Assembly (NCBI RefSeq): GCF_900105115.1
Contig: NZ_FNRV01000001.1
Location: 744,001-808,000 of the forward strand
Length of the DNA stretch: 64,000 nucleotides
From: Pseudomonas mohnii
GTDB lineage: Bacteria; Pseudomonadota; Gammaproteobacteria; Pseudomonadales; Pseudomonadaceae
Direction of reading: 5' to 3'
Below the pieces are notes generated by a model, which did no database searches, was not told where the DNA came from, and saw only the letters and a program-made list of their open reading frames with translations. The position numbers and the translations under genes were made by a program. Positions 7,711-15,735 of the stretch are shown one piece after another; the first letter of the stretch is position 1, and each line of letters opens with the position of its first letter.

Positions 7711-8394
7711 ATGACCCGTATCTTGACCATCGAAGACGACGCCGTGACCGCCCGGGAAATTGTCGCCGAACTGAGCAGCCACGGCCTCGAAGTCGACTGG
7801 GTCGACAACGGCCGCGAAGGGCTGGAGCGCGCAGTCAGCGGCCACTATGACCTCATCACCCTCGACCGCATGCTGCCCGAGCTGGATGGCCTGGCCATCG
7901 TCACCACGCTGCGGACCATGGGCGTGGCGACCCCCATCCTGATGATCAGCGCCCTCTCCGACGTCGACGAACGCGTGCGCGGCTTGCGCGCCGGTGGCGA
8001 CGATTACCTGACCAAACCCTTCGCCACCGATGAAATGGCCGCCCGCGTCGAAGTCCTGTTGCGCCGCCAGAACACCGTAACGGCGCACGTCACCACGTTG
8101 CGGGTGGCGGATCTGGAACTGAACCTGATCAGCCACGAAGCCAGCCGCAATGGTGAGTTGCTGACGCTGCTGCCCACCGAATACAAGCTGCTGGAATTCC
8201 TGATGCGCAACACCGGGCAAATCCTGTCGCGGATGATGATTTTCGAAGAGGTCTGGGGCTATCACTTCGATCCGGGCACCAACCTGATCGACGTGCACAT
8301 TGGCCGCCTGCGCAAAAAAATCGACCCACCGGGCAATGTTCCACTGATTCGAACCGTGCGAGGCTCGGGTTATGTCATTGCCGAACCCGTCTAA
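7711..8394 (+). CDS. OmpR/PhoB-family response regulator
   Basis: A 227-residue regulator. The receiver domain (1-118) has acidic residues D9/D10, phospho-acceptor D52 (LITLDRMLPELDG), S80/A81 at the switch position and K102 (LTKPF). The winged-helix DNA-binding domain (128-225) contains LTLLPTEYKLLEFLMRNTGQ and VDVHIGRLRKKID-type recognition helices. It overlaps the kinase gene by 23 bp, so the two are co-translated. It resembles the CopR/CusR branch and a P. aeruginosa pair near mexT, but the stimulus cannot be read from sequence. Confidence 0.95.
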   Translation: MTRILTIEDDAVTAREIVAELSSHGLEVDWVDNGREGLERAVSGHYDLITLDRMLPELDGLAIVTTLRTMGVATPILMISALSDVDERVRGLRAGGDDYLTKPFATDEMAARVEVLLRRQNTVTAHVTTLRVADLELNLISHEASRNGELLTLLPTEYKLLEFLMRNTGQILSRMMIFEEVWGYHFDPGTNLIDVHIGRLRKKIDPPGNVPLIRTVRGSGYVIAEPV

Positions 8395-9766
8395 AGGCTG
8401 GCGTTCTTCCAGCAGTCGTCTGCTGGCGCTCTACAGTGCGCTGTTCGTGACCTGGAGCGGGATTCTCATGGGGGTCATGTACTACGAGGTGTCCGCTTAC
8501 CTGGACAATCTGGCCAAACATTCGCTGATGCAACGTCAGCACCTGTTTTCGCGCTTTCAGGGCGAACAACTGGTGGACGCCCTCGCGGTGAGCATGACCT
8601 TCGACATTCGCGGCATCGACGCCTATGGCCTGTTCGATGATCAGCACCGTTACCTCAGCGGCGCCCTGCGCCACATCCCCCACGGCCTGCCGCTGGACGG
8701 CCAGATCCACATGCTCAGCGACTGCACCGACTCCGACGACCCGACCTTGCCCGCCGACAGCTGTGACGCGGTGGCGACCCCCACCGAGGATGGTCGCTGG
8801 CTGGTCCTGGTGCGGGACAACGGCTCGTTGTTTGCCGTCACCCGCATCATCCTCCATGCATTGTTCTGGGGCGTGACCCTGACCATCCTGCCGGGCATCG
8901 TCGGCTGGCATTTGTTGCGCCGCCGTCCGCTGCGGCGAATTCGCGCGATTCAGGCCAGTGCCGAGGCCATCGTCGCCGGTGACCTGACCAAGCGCTTGCC
9001 GCTGTCCAATCGCCGCGATGAACTGGACATGCTCGCCGCCATCGTCAACGCCATGCTCGAACGCATCGAACGCTTGATGAACGAGGTCAAGGGCGTGTGC
9101 GACAACATCGCCCACGACCTGCGCACGCCGCTGACCCGCTTGCGCGCACAGCTCTATCGCATGCAACAGCAGGCCGGTGAAGGCTCTGCCGAAGCGGCGC
9201 AACTCGATTCGGTACTGAGCGAAGCCGACACCCTGATGGCGCGTTTTCGTGGCCTGCTGCGGATTTCCGAACTGGAAGATCGACAGCGCCGTTCCGGCTT
9301 TGTGCAGCTCGACCCGGTGTCGTTGCTGCAGGAACTGCATGAGTTTTATCTGCCACTGGCCGAAGACGATGGCCTGGTTTTTCAATTGCACGTGCCTGGG
9401 TCATTGCCGCCCCTGAAGGGCGACCGGGCGTTGCTGTTCGAGGCGATCGCGAACCTGTTGAGCAACTCGATCAAGTTCACCCCGCCCGGCGGCGCGGTGA
9501 TTTTGCGAGGGGTCAATCAGGGCGGGCATACCCGCATCGAAGTGCTCGATTCCGGTCCCGGAATCCCGGAGGCCGAACGCGAGGCGGTGTTCCAGCGCTT
9601 CTATCGCGCCGAGGCAGGCAATCAGAAAAGCGGTTTCGGCCTGGGCCTGTCGATCGTCGCGGCGATTGTCAGCCTGCACGGCTTTACGCTGGAGGTAGAC
9701 CGCAGTGAGCTCGGGGGCGCGCGGCTGGTGATCGATTGCCGCCAGAGCTTGATTACCCCGACCTGA
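8372..9766 (+). CDS. sensor histidine kinase
   Basis: A 464-residue inner-membrane kinase paired with the regulator above. TM1 spans about 18-38, a periplasmic sensor of about 120 residues lies at 39-156, TM2 at 157-181 and HAMP at 182-235. The HisKA helix carries phospho-acceptor H248 (NIAHDLRTPLTRLRAQ). The ATPase domain has an N-box (EAIANLLSNSIKF), G1 (DSGPGIPE) and G2 (GFGLGLSIV). The periplasmic part includes C118 and C131 (SDCTDSDDPTLPADSCDAV), which could form a disulfide. The start lies within the regulator's 3' end. Confidence 0.95.
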   Translation: MSLPNPSKGWRSSSSRLLALYSALFVTWSGILMGVMYYEVSAYLDNLAKHSLMQRQHLFSRFQGEQLVDALAVSMTFDIRGIDAYGLFDDQHRYLSGALRHIPHGLPLDGQIHMLSDCTDSDDPTLPADSCDAVATPTEDGRWLVLVRDNGSLFAVTRIILHALFWGVTLTILPGIVGWHLLRRRPLRRIRAIQASAEAIVAGDLTKRLPLSNRRDELDMLAAIVNAMLERIERLMNEVKGVCDNIAHDLRTPLTRLRAQLYRMQQQAGEGSAEAAQLDSVLSEADTLMARFRGLLRISELEDRQRRSGFVQLDPVSLLQELHEFYLPLAEDDGLVFQLHVPGSLPPLKGDRALLFEAIANLLSNSIKFTPPGGAVILRGVNQGGHTRIEVLDSGPGIPEAEREAVFQRFYRAEAGNQKSGFGLGLSIVAAIVSLHGFTLEVDRSELGGARLVIDCRQSLITPT

Positions 9767-9782
9767 GGATAAACACAAAACC

Positions 9783-9866
9783 TGTGGGAGCTGCCTTGCC
9801 AGCGAAAGAGGCCGTGGCAGCGCTGCAAGGCCGGAAGGGCTCTTCGCCGGCAAGCCGGCTCCCACA
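9783..9866. repeat. REP doublet (REPIN)
   Basis: TGTGGGAGC at 9783 is mirrored by GCTCCCACA at 9858-9866. Inside lie two imperfect stems, AGCTGCCTTGCCAGCGAAAG on the left and GCCGGCAAGCCGGC on the right. This is the paired-REP arrangement common between convergent genes in Pseudomonas. It separates the kinase from the converging SRPBCC gene and may stop transcription from both sides. Confidence 0.75.
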
Positions 9867-9874
9867 GATCCAGG

Positions 9875-10285
9875 CTAGGCCGGGTAATTGGCCCGTAGCG
9901 CCTGCAGTCCGCCCTGATAAATCCCGGCGAACAACGCCACCACTTCCTCGTCACTCACCCCCACCGGTTCAAACCGGCCAGACCAGGTCACCCGGGCGCC
10001 CTCGCCCTGGCTTTCAACCTTGATCGTCGCCAGGTACTCAGTGGCCGGAAACGGCGCCTGCACAATCGAGTAGTTGTAGGTCTTGCCCGCGTTATCGAAC
10101 CCTTGCAGGCGCTCGATAATAACCGCGCCGTCCACCGTTTGCAGGCTGCGCACCCGCCCGCCTTCGCTGAGTTCACTCTTGGAAATCAGCGGCAGCCAGT
10201 CCGGCAGCGAGTTGAATCCCCCAATCAATTGCCAGACCTGATCGGCCGAGGCCGGGATGTCGATGAAGGCTGATGCAGATGCCAT
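9875..10285 (-). CDS. SRPBCC (polyketide cyclase/START-like) family protein
   Basis: A 136-residue protein with the SRPBCC helix-grip fold: the N-terminal strand plus IDIPASADQVWQLIGGFNSLPDWLP, several beta strands, and a long C-terminal helix (EEVVALFAGIYQGGLQALRANY). Members bind small hydrophobic ligands; the ligand here is unknown. It lies 27 bp after the SDR gene and is probably its operon partner. Confidence 0.85.
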   Translation of the reverse strand: MASASAFIDIPASADQVWQLIGGFNSLPDWLPLISKSELSEGGRVRSLQTVDGAVIIERLQGFDNAGKTYNYSIVQAPFPATEYLATIKVESQGEGARVTWSGRFEPVGVSDEEVVALFAGIYQGGLQALRANYPA

Positions 10286-10312
10286 GTCGTGTTCTCTCTT
10301 GATCAGTAAGGT

Positions 10313-11110
10313 TCAGATGGCCAGGCTGTCGACGACACCGCCGTCGACCCGCAGGGCGGCGCCCGTGGTAGCCGAGGATAACGGCGAAGCGATGTAAGCC
10401 ACCAGATTCGCGACTTCCTCGACATGGGCCACGCGCTGGATGATCGAAGTGGGCCGAGCCTTGCGCACGAAATCGTCGGCTTCCTCCTGCAGGCTGCGAC
10501 CGGATTGGGCAATGGCATCCTTGAGCATGTGCTCCACGCCATCGGTCAAGGTCGGGCCGGGCAGGACCGCATTGACCGTCACCCCGGTGCCCGCCAGCCG
10601 TTTGGCCAGTCCATGGGACACCGCCAGGTTGGCGCTTTTGGTCACGCCATAGTTGAGCATGTCGGCCGGGATCGCGATCCCGGATTCCGAAGACAGGAAA
10701 ATCACCCGCCCCCAGCCCTGCTTGACCATATCCGGCACGTAATGCCGGGACAGGCGCACACCGGAGATCACGTTGACCTCATAGAAGCGCGTCCACTCGC
10801 TGTCGGGGGTATCAAAGAAATCCACCGCTTCGTAGATCCCCAGGTTGTTCACCAGGATATCGGCCCGTGGTTCGGCGGCGAACAGTTTTTCCGCACCTTC
10901 GGCCGTCCCGAGATCGGCAGCCAGCCCGCGCAGTTGAGCACCCGGCACCTGTTGGCGAATGCTCGCCAAGGCCTGTTCAACCTTGGCCGTATCGCGCCCG
11001 ACCACCACCACCGTGGCGCCGGACTCGGCCAACGCCCTGCTGATGCCCAGGCCAATGCCGGCCGTGCTGCCGCTGACAATCGCCAGTTTTCCACTCAGAT
11101 CGATTTTCAT
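10313..11110 (-). CDS. SDR-family oxidoreductase
   Basis: A 265-residue short-chain dehydrogenase. The Rossmann cofactor motif is GSTAGIGLGI (about residues 14-23). NNLG takes the place of the NNAG motif. The catalytic set is S (SSESG) and YGVTK, with Y and K four residues apart. The tail GAALRVDGGVVDS is typical. It probably uses NADP(H), given VVGRD after strand 2. ATG 11110 is preferred (GGAG seven bases upstream); a TTG at 11116 also opens the frame. Only two bases separate it from the stop of a degraded aldo/keto reductase, so the three genes once formed an operon. Confidence 0.9.
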   Translation of the reverse strand: MKIDLSGKLAIVSGSTAGIGLGISRALAESGATVVVVGRDTAKVEQALASIRQQVPGAQLRGLAADLGTAEGAEKLFAAEPRADILVNNLGIYEAVDFFDTPDSEWTRFYEVNVISGVRLSRHYVPDMVKQGWGRVIFLSSESGIAIPADMLNYGVTKSANLAVSHGLAKRLAGTGVTVNAVLPGPTLTDGVEHMLKDAIAQSGRSLQEEADDFVRKARPTSIIQRVAHVEEVANLVAYIASPLSSATTGAALRVDGGVVDSLAI

Positions 11111-11112
11111 GC

Positions 11113-11362
11113 TCAAGCTCCAGTGATCGGCAACGGTGCGCGCTCGGATAAGAGTTTTGCGTCACGCAGCGCCTGCCAGAAGGTTGCGGGAATCACGCGG
11201 TCAAGGACGGAAAGAGTGTAGCGACCCGTCAGAAAATTACCCTCTGGTTGCGCTTCGCTCGGATCAAGGGTCAATTTACCCGGCTCGACCTGTTCACAGG
11301 CCCCAGCCCTTAATCACGCCGGCTTCGCGCAAGCAGGTCAGCACCGCATAGGAGTGAGCGCT
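11113..11362 (-). pseudogene. remnant of an aldo/keto reductase gene
   Basis: Minus-strand translation upstream of the SDR gene gives SAHSYAVLTCLREAGVIKGWGL, then a TGA stop. In the next frame it continues as VEPGKLTLDPSEAQ, then FLTGRYTLSVLDRVIPATF and WQALRDAKLLSERAPLPIT, ending in TGA at 11113-11115. These match the central motif (REAGVIKGWGLGVNR-VEP) and the C-terminus (IPA-FW-ALRDAGL) of the D-threo-aldose dehydrogenase-type aldo/keto reductases. Bases are missing after GWGL, about 100 residues are lost after GRYTL, and the N-terminal half is gone. Assignment is by eye. Confidence 0.6.
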
Positions 11363-11524
11363 GGGTCGCGAAAGCGTCAGCCGTATGCATTTGTTTAATG
11401 GCTGTCAGCGTTACTTCGTGAAAGCTACAGCGCCTTGCGTCGTTGCCTACGGGTACGCCAGAATCCGCCGGCTTGTGCGCCTTGGGGGCGGGTTCTATCG
11501 TTTGCCGGTCGCTGAAAAAAACAG

Positions 11525-11736
11525 TGATCGGGTTTGGTAGCCCGAGTTTTCCAGGCGTGTAACGCCACCTTTTGCAAAGGCTGTTTCGTCTTTGCTGCTT
11601 ATGGTGGCCATGCACAGGGCGTCTTCGGATGCACCGGTTTCCTGGGACTACCGGTCTACCAACCTGAGCATGGCCGCCACCCTCGTTTGGTAGCGAAAGG
11701 TGACGGCTCCCAAGTCACAGCCCAGGAGCTCCATCC
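11525..11736 (+). promoter_or_regulatory. conserved structured leader of the DUF6124 gene
   Basis: About 210 bp without a convincing ORF precede the DUF6124 ATG. It holds repeated TTTGGTAGC (near 11533 and 11686) that can pair with GGTCTACCAA (near 11652), a hairpin GCGTC-TTCG-GATGC with a UUCG tetraloop (about 11620-11633), and CCAGGAGCTCCATCC before the start. From memory, closely related sequence precedes many DUF6124 genes in Pseudomonas genomes, which suggests a conserved RNA leader or mobile promoter segment. The adjoining 11363-11524 stretch shows nothing definite. Confidence 0.5.
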
Positions 11737-12084
11737 ATGTTGAAAACTACACCCACCCCGCCAGACACCGACCCCGCCTTACATTCCAGAAACCCCGATC
11801 CAGAAAACCACCACGAACCCACCGACCGCATCCCCTCCGCCGCCGACATCCGCGCCACCCCGCGCAAACCCTGCAGCATGTTCATCGTCGACCCCGAGCT
11901 CGACACCGAATCCCTGCTGGCCCACGCCTGCGAATCCCTGGCCTCGGCCAACGTCATGACCCTGGACCTCGCGGACCGTACGCAAGGAACGAGTCGCAAC
12001 ACCCTGCTGGGCATCGCACAAGTGATCATGCTCGGCGAACTGGCCGTGAACCGCGCACTGGACCGCATCGACCCACCCGACTAA
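11737..12084 (+). CDS. DUF6124 family protein
   Basis: A 115-residue protein. The disordered, Pro-rich N-terminus (MLKTTPTPPDTDPALHS) is followed by a helical C-terminal half with FIVDPELDTESLLAHACESL, ASANVMTLDLADRT and LLGIAQVIMLGELAVNRALD. This is the layout of the Pseudomonas-specific DUF6124 family, of unknown function and often present in many copies. A GGAGCTCC sequence precedes the ATG. It lies directly before the RHS mini-gene array, and the long leader upstream is part of the same conserved block. Confidence 0.8.
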   Translation: MLKTTPTPPDTDPALHSRNPDPENHHEPTDRIPSAADIRATPRKPCSMFIVDPELDTESLLAHACESLASANVMTLDLADRTQGTSRNTLLGIAQVIMLGELAVNRALDRIDPPD

Positions 12085-12093
12085 ACACCCCCC

Positions 12094-12820
12094 CTGTGGC
12101 GAGGGAGCTCGCTCCCGCCGGGTCGCGCAGCGGCCCCAAACCCTGCATTCCGACAAACCTTTCCCACAGGTGCTCATTCACCATCGGCTCTGCCCCCCCA
12201 GCAAACCTAACAGTTCTGATAGTTCCCGCAGGTTCCAACCCCCCCAATACTGTTCGCCACCACGTCAGCCTTTCGGGAGCGCCCAACATGCCAGCAACAC
12301 GCGCAACACTGCTCTGCCACTACCGCTACGACGCCCTCGACCGCTTGACCGGCCAGGGGCTGACTGACGCGCCACCCCTTCAGCGCTTCTACTGCAAAAG
12401 CCGCCTGGCCACTGAAATTCAGGGAGCGTTGCGGCAAAGCATTTTCCAGCACGACGACTGGCTGCTGGCGCAACAACAGCAACAGGGTGTCGAGCACGAC
12501 ACCGCGCTGCTGGCGATTGATCAGCAACGCTCGGTGCTCAACACTCTCAAAGCCAACCACCAGGCACAACCCATCGCCTATGCGCCCTATGGTCACCGCC
12601 AAGCGACAAATGGATGGATGAGTTTGATGGGGTTCAATGGCGAACGGCCTGACCCACTGACCGGGCATTATCTGCTGGGTAATGGTTATCGGGCGTTTAA
12701 TCCGGTGTTGATGCGATTTAACAGTCCGGACAGTTGGAGTCCGTTTGATAGCGGCGGTTTGAATGCGTATGCCTATGCTTTGGGAAACCCGATTAATCGT
12801 GTTGATCCAACAGGTCACTT
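12094..12820 (+). repeat. RHS cassette repeat, copy 1 (leader plus core)
   Basis: First of three near-identical segments. It begins with a REP-like stretch (CTGTGGCGAGGGAGCTCGC) and a roughly 120-bp leader ending in TTTCGGGAGCGCCCAAC before the ATG. The conserved RHS core coding sequence follows, up to about residue 177. Downstream of this point the copies have no similarity. Copies 2 and 3 start at 13625 and about 14935. Confidence 0.85.
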
Positions 12821-13427
12821 TTCATTTGGAGCGAAAGGGCTTTTAATCGGACTAAGTGTAGCGGGACTTGGATTAGGGACAGCAGGCATTATCACTAAAA
12901 ACGAAGCACTTACATACGTCGGAGTTGGCATTTTGGCTGCTGGCGCGGCGGGGGTGTTAGGTCGTTATTTTATAGGCGCATCTACTGCGAAAATCAGTAA
13001 TACGAAGCCGTTATTTACCGATCACAAACGTGTTTATCTCGCAGAGCAAAAACTTTCGAAGGGTAGAGGCAAACGTCTGATAATTGATGCCCATGGCGAT
13101 GGGACTAGGGTAGACAAATATTACCCAGAAGAACTGGCGGACGCAGTACTGAAAAAACATCCTGACTTTGACGAAAAATTTACAAATGTAAAACTAATGA
13201 GCTGCAATGGCGCAGACGGTGGTATTAATTCATATGGCCAACAATTAGCCAACAACCTTAACAAACCTGTAAAAGCATACGAGGGAGTTATGGCCGGTCT
13301 TGGCCCGGCACAACCATTATCACGACTATTAAAAATCACATCCACTGTCACAACAACGACAACATATAAAGGTGCGCACTATAAGTACAATCCCGCCATC
13401 TTCACTCCAAACATTCGAAGTTCTTAG
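12288..13427 (+). CDS. short RHS-core protein with caspase-like C-terminal domain
   Basis: A 379-residue protein. Residues 1-177 are the RHS-associated core shared with the two genes that follow, including FNGERPDPLTGHYLLGNGYR and the end motif NPINRVDPTGH. Residues 183-230 are hydrophobic and Gly/Ala-rich (possible membrane insertion). The unique tail has LIIDAHGDG (H269) and VKLMSCNGADGG (C306), the strand-HG and strand-C arrangement of clan CD cysteine peptidases (caspase or C80/CPD-like). RHS tails usually act as toxins or release proteases. GGGAG lies 8 bases before the ATG at 12288, so it is translated alone although the frame extends back to 11700. No immunity gene follows. Confidence 0.75.
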   Translation: MPATRATLLCHYRYDALDRLTGQGLTDAPPLQRFYCKSRLATEIQGALRQSIFQHDDWLLAQQQQQGVEHDTALLAIDQQRSVLNTLKANHQAQPIAYAPYGHRQATNGWMSLMGFNGERPDPLTGHYLLGNGYRAFNPVLMRFNSPDSWSPFDSGGLNAYAYALGNPINRVDPTGHFSFGAKGLLIGLSVAGLGLGTAGIITKNEALTYVGVGILAAGAAGVLGRYFIGASTAKISNTKPLFTDHKRVYLAEQKLSKGRGKRLIIDAHGDGTRVDKYYPEELADAVLKKHPDFDEKFTNVKLMSCNGADGGINSYGQQLANNLNKPVKAYEGVMAGLGPAQPLSRLLKITSTVTTTTTYKGAHYKYNPAIFTPNIRSS

Positions 13428-13496
13428 GGTTCGTGAAACTTTTTCGTCGCACCGAAAATTTTTTTGGTCAACACCAAACTTTTTCAGGATAGCCTT

Positions 13497-13526
13497 TAAA
13501 GGGACGGATCATCCGCCCCTTTTTAC
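13497..13526 (+). terminator. Rho-independent terminator after the first RHS gene
   Basis: GGG-A-CGGAT-C-ATCCG-C-CCC (13501-13519) forms a stem and is followed by TTTTT. It lies 70 bp after the stop of the first RHS gene and makes that gene its own transcription unit. The rest of 13428-13820 is AT-rich, without a recognisable gene, and then becomes the repeated leader of copy 2. Confidence 0.75.
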
Positions 13527-13624
13527 TTTAACGTCAGATAACCGCAACGCCTGCCCCGTATCTCCGGCATCGGCAGATAAACCATCGCACTGATCGCCTA
13601 GACCCCTCCGAATAAACAACCAAC

Positions 13625-14350
13625 CCTGTGGCGAGGGAGCTCGCACCCCGCCGGGCCACGCAGCGGCCCCAAACCCTGCGTTCCGACAAACCTTTCTCAC
13701 AGGTGATCATTCACCATCGGCTCTGCCCCCCCAGCAAACCTAACAGTTCTGATAGTTCCCGCCCGTTCCGAAACCCCCAATACTGTTCTCCACCACGCCA
13801 GCCTTTCGGAAGCGCCCACCATGCCAGCAAAGCGCACAACACTGCTGTGCCACTATCGCTACGACGCCCTCGACCGCTTGACCGGCCAGGGGCTGACTGA
13901 CGCGCCACCCCTTCAGCGCTTCTACTGCAAAAGCCGCCTGGCCACTGAAATTCAGGGGGCGTTGCGCCAAACCCTCTTCCAGCACGACGACTGGCTACTG
14001 GCGCAACAACAGCAACAGGGTGTCGAGCACGACACACTGTTGCTGGCGACGGATCAGCAACGCTCGGTGTTGAACACACTCAAAGCCAACCACCAGGCAC
14101 AGCCCATCGCCTATGCGCCCTATGGTCACCGCCAAGCGACAAATGGATGGATGAGTTTGATGGGGTTCAATGGGGAACGGCCTGACCCACTGACCGGGCA
14201 CTATTTGCTGGGTAATGGCTATCGAGCGTTTAATCCGGTACTGATGCGGTTTAACAGCCCGGACAGTTTGAGTCCGTTTGGTAAGGGTGGGTTGAATTCG
14301 TATGCTTATTGCCTTGGGGACCCTATCAATTTCTCTGATAACTCAGGCCG
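13625..14350 (+). repeat. RHS cassette repeat, copy 2
   Basis: Second copy of the leader-plus-core segment, starting CTGTGGCGAGGGAGCTCGCA and running to about residue 177 of the gene at 13821. It differs from copy 1 by scattered substitutions only. Similarity stops abruptly where the unique tail begins. Confidence 0.85.
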
Positions 14351-14873
14351 CGTCCCTTCAAAATTCACCGCCCTTTACCTTTTTCGTGCTCAAAAATCTA
14401 TAAAAAGAACTCTATCTGTACCTGAGTTATACATTTCAGATATCGCCAAGGTCGATTTTTTTGCATTTCATGGAACTGGAAAAACACAAGCAAGGAAACT
14501 TATTAAAGAGGGTGTACTACTTAGAAACACTAAACTCAAGGGAGATCAAAGAGGATTTTTCGGCTCTCCAGACATATCAACTACATATGAATATGCCAGA
14601 AAGCAAGAACTTAAAAACACAAACATCAAAATACCCACACACCAAATATATGAAAAAGATAATATAGTTGAAATTCATGTTAGAAACCTCACCAGCATGA
14701 AACAAGGCATTGACTACGACTATAATTTCTATGAGCTTGGGCATCCTATAAAACGTGACTCGATGGAATTTTTTATCGCAAATCATAAATCCAGGGCTAT
14801 CGAAATCAGAGCACTTGGGGACACGTCCGAACCCAAAAAAATACGCCTCAGGTCTCATGAAGCTCCATTTTGA
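13821..14873 (+). CDS. short RHS-core protein with ADP-ribosyltransferase-like tail
   Basis: A 350-residue protein with the same core (1-170) as its neighbours, followed by an AT-rich tail. The tail contains VDFFAFHGTGKTQARKLIKE (H217), then GFFGSPDISTTYEYAR (245-260) and a late acidic residue (SMEFFIA, E316). FHGT, G-F/Y-F/G-S and a late Glu are the three blocks of H-Y-E type ADP-ribosyltransferases; here the Tyr position is Phe. I infer a toxin domain, weakly. It has its own GGAAG ribosome binding site. The 14874-15206 gap holds no recognisable immunity gene. Confidence 0.7.
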   Translation: MPAKRTTLLCHYRYDALDRLTGQGLTDAPPLQRFYCKSRLATEIQGALRQTLFQHDDWLLAQQQQQGVEHDTLLLATDQQRSVLNTLKANHQAQPIAYAPYGHRQATNGWMSLMGFNGERPDPLTGHYLLGNGYRAFNPVLMRFNSPDSLSPFGKGGLNSYAYCLGDPINFSDNSGRVPSKFTALYLFRAQKSIKRTLSVPELYISDIAKVDFFAFHGTGKTQARKLIKEGVLLRNTKLKGDQRGFFGSPDISTTYEYARKQELKNTNIKIPTHQIYEKDNIVEIHVRNLTSMKQGIDYDYNFYELGHPIKRDSMEFFIANHKSRAIEIRALGDTSEPKKIRLRSHEAPF

Positions 14874-14934
14874 TCATTGGATACTTTCTTAAAAATATTA
14901 TTTTCGTATGGCAATGAGCTGAGAAGTTGGAGCC

Positions 14935-15735
14935 AACGCTCTGCAGCGAGGGAACTTGCTCCCGCCGGATCGCCTAGCGCCCCCAATCTCTGCGATCGCT
15001 GTCATGAAGACAGACTTCATCCTAAGGATTTGCGACGGCTGCACAGCCGAGCGGAACAACGCGGCATTCCGACAACTCCTTCCCACAGGTGATCACTCAC
15101 CATCGGCTCTGCCCCCCCAGCAAACCTAACAGTTCTGATAGTTCCCGCAGGTTCCGACCCCCCCAATACTGTTCGCCACCACGCCAGCCTTTCGGGAGCG
15201 CCCAACATGCCAGCAACACGCGCAACACTGCTCTGCCAATACCGCTACGACGCCCTCGACCGCTTGACCGGCCAGGGGCTGACTGACGCGCCACCCCTTC
15301 AGCGCTTCTACTGCAAAAGCCGCCTGGCCACTGAAATTCAGGAGGCGTTGCGCCAAACCCTCTTCCAGCACGGTGACTGGCTGCTGGCGCAACAACAGCA
15401 ACAGGGTGTCGAACACGACACCACGCTGCTGGCGATTGATCAGCAACGCTCGGTGCTCAACACTCTCAAAGCCAACCACCAGGCACAACCCATCGCCTTT
15501 GCGCCCTATGGTCACCGCCAAGCGACAAATGGATGGATGAGTTTGATGGGGTTCAATGGCGAACGGCCTGATCCACTGACCGGGCATTATTTGCTGGGTA
15601 ATGGCTATCGAGCGTTTAATCCGGTGTTGATGCGGTTTAACAGTCCGGACAGTTTGAGTCCGTTTGATAGAGGCGGGTTGAATGCGTATGCGTATTGCTC
15701 GGGTGACCCTGTAAATAAAGTCGACACAACGGGAC
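14935..15735 (+). repeat. RHS cassette repeat, copy 3
   Basis: Third copy. Its leader carries about 100 extra bases (around 14985-15065) relative to copies 1 and 2, then rejoins them at GGCATTCCGACAA and continues through the core to about residue 177 of the gene at 15207. Order and orientation match the other copies, so the array is a direct tandem duplication. Confidence 0.8.

Noticed and set aside
11700..12287. An N-terminal extension of the first RHS gene by about 196 codons.
   Set aside because: It overlaps the DUF6124 gene out of frame, has Arg/Pro/His-rich low-quality sequence, and the other two RHS copies start at the equivalent of 12288 with a good ribosome binding site.
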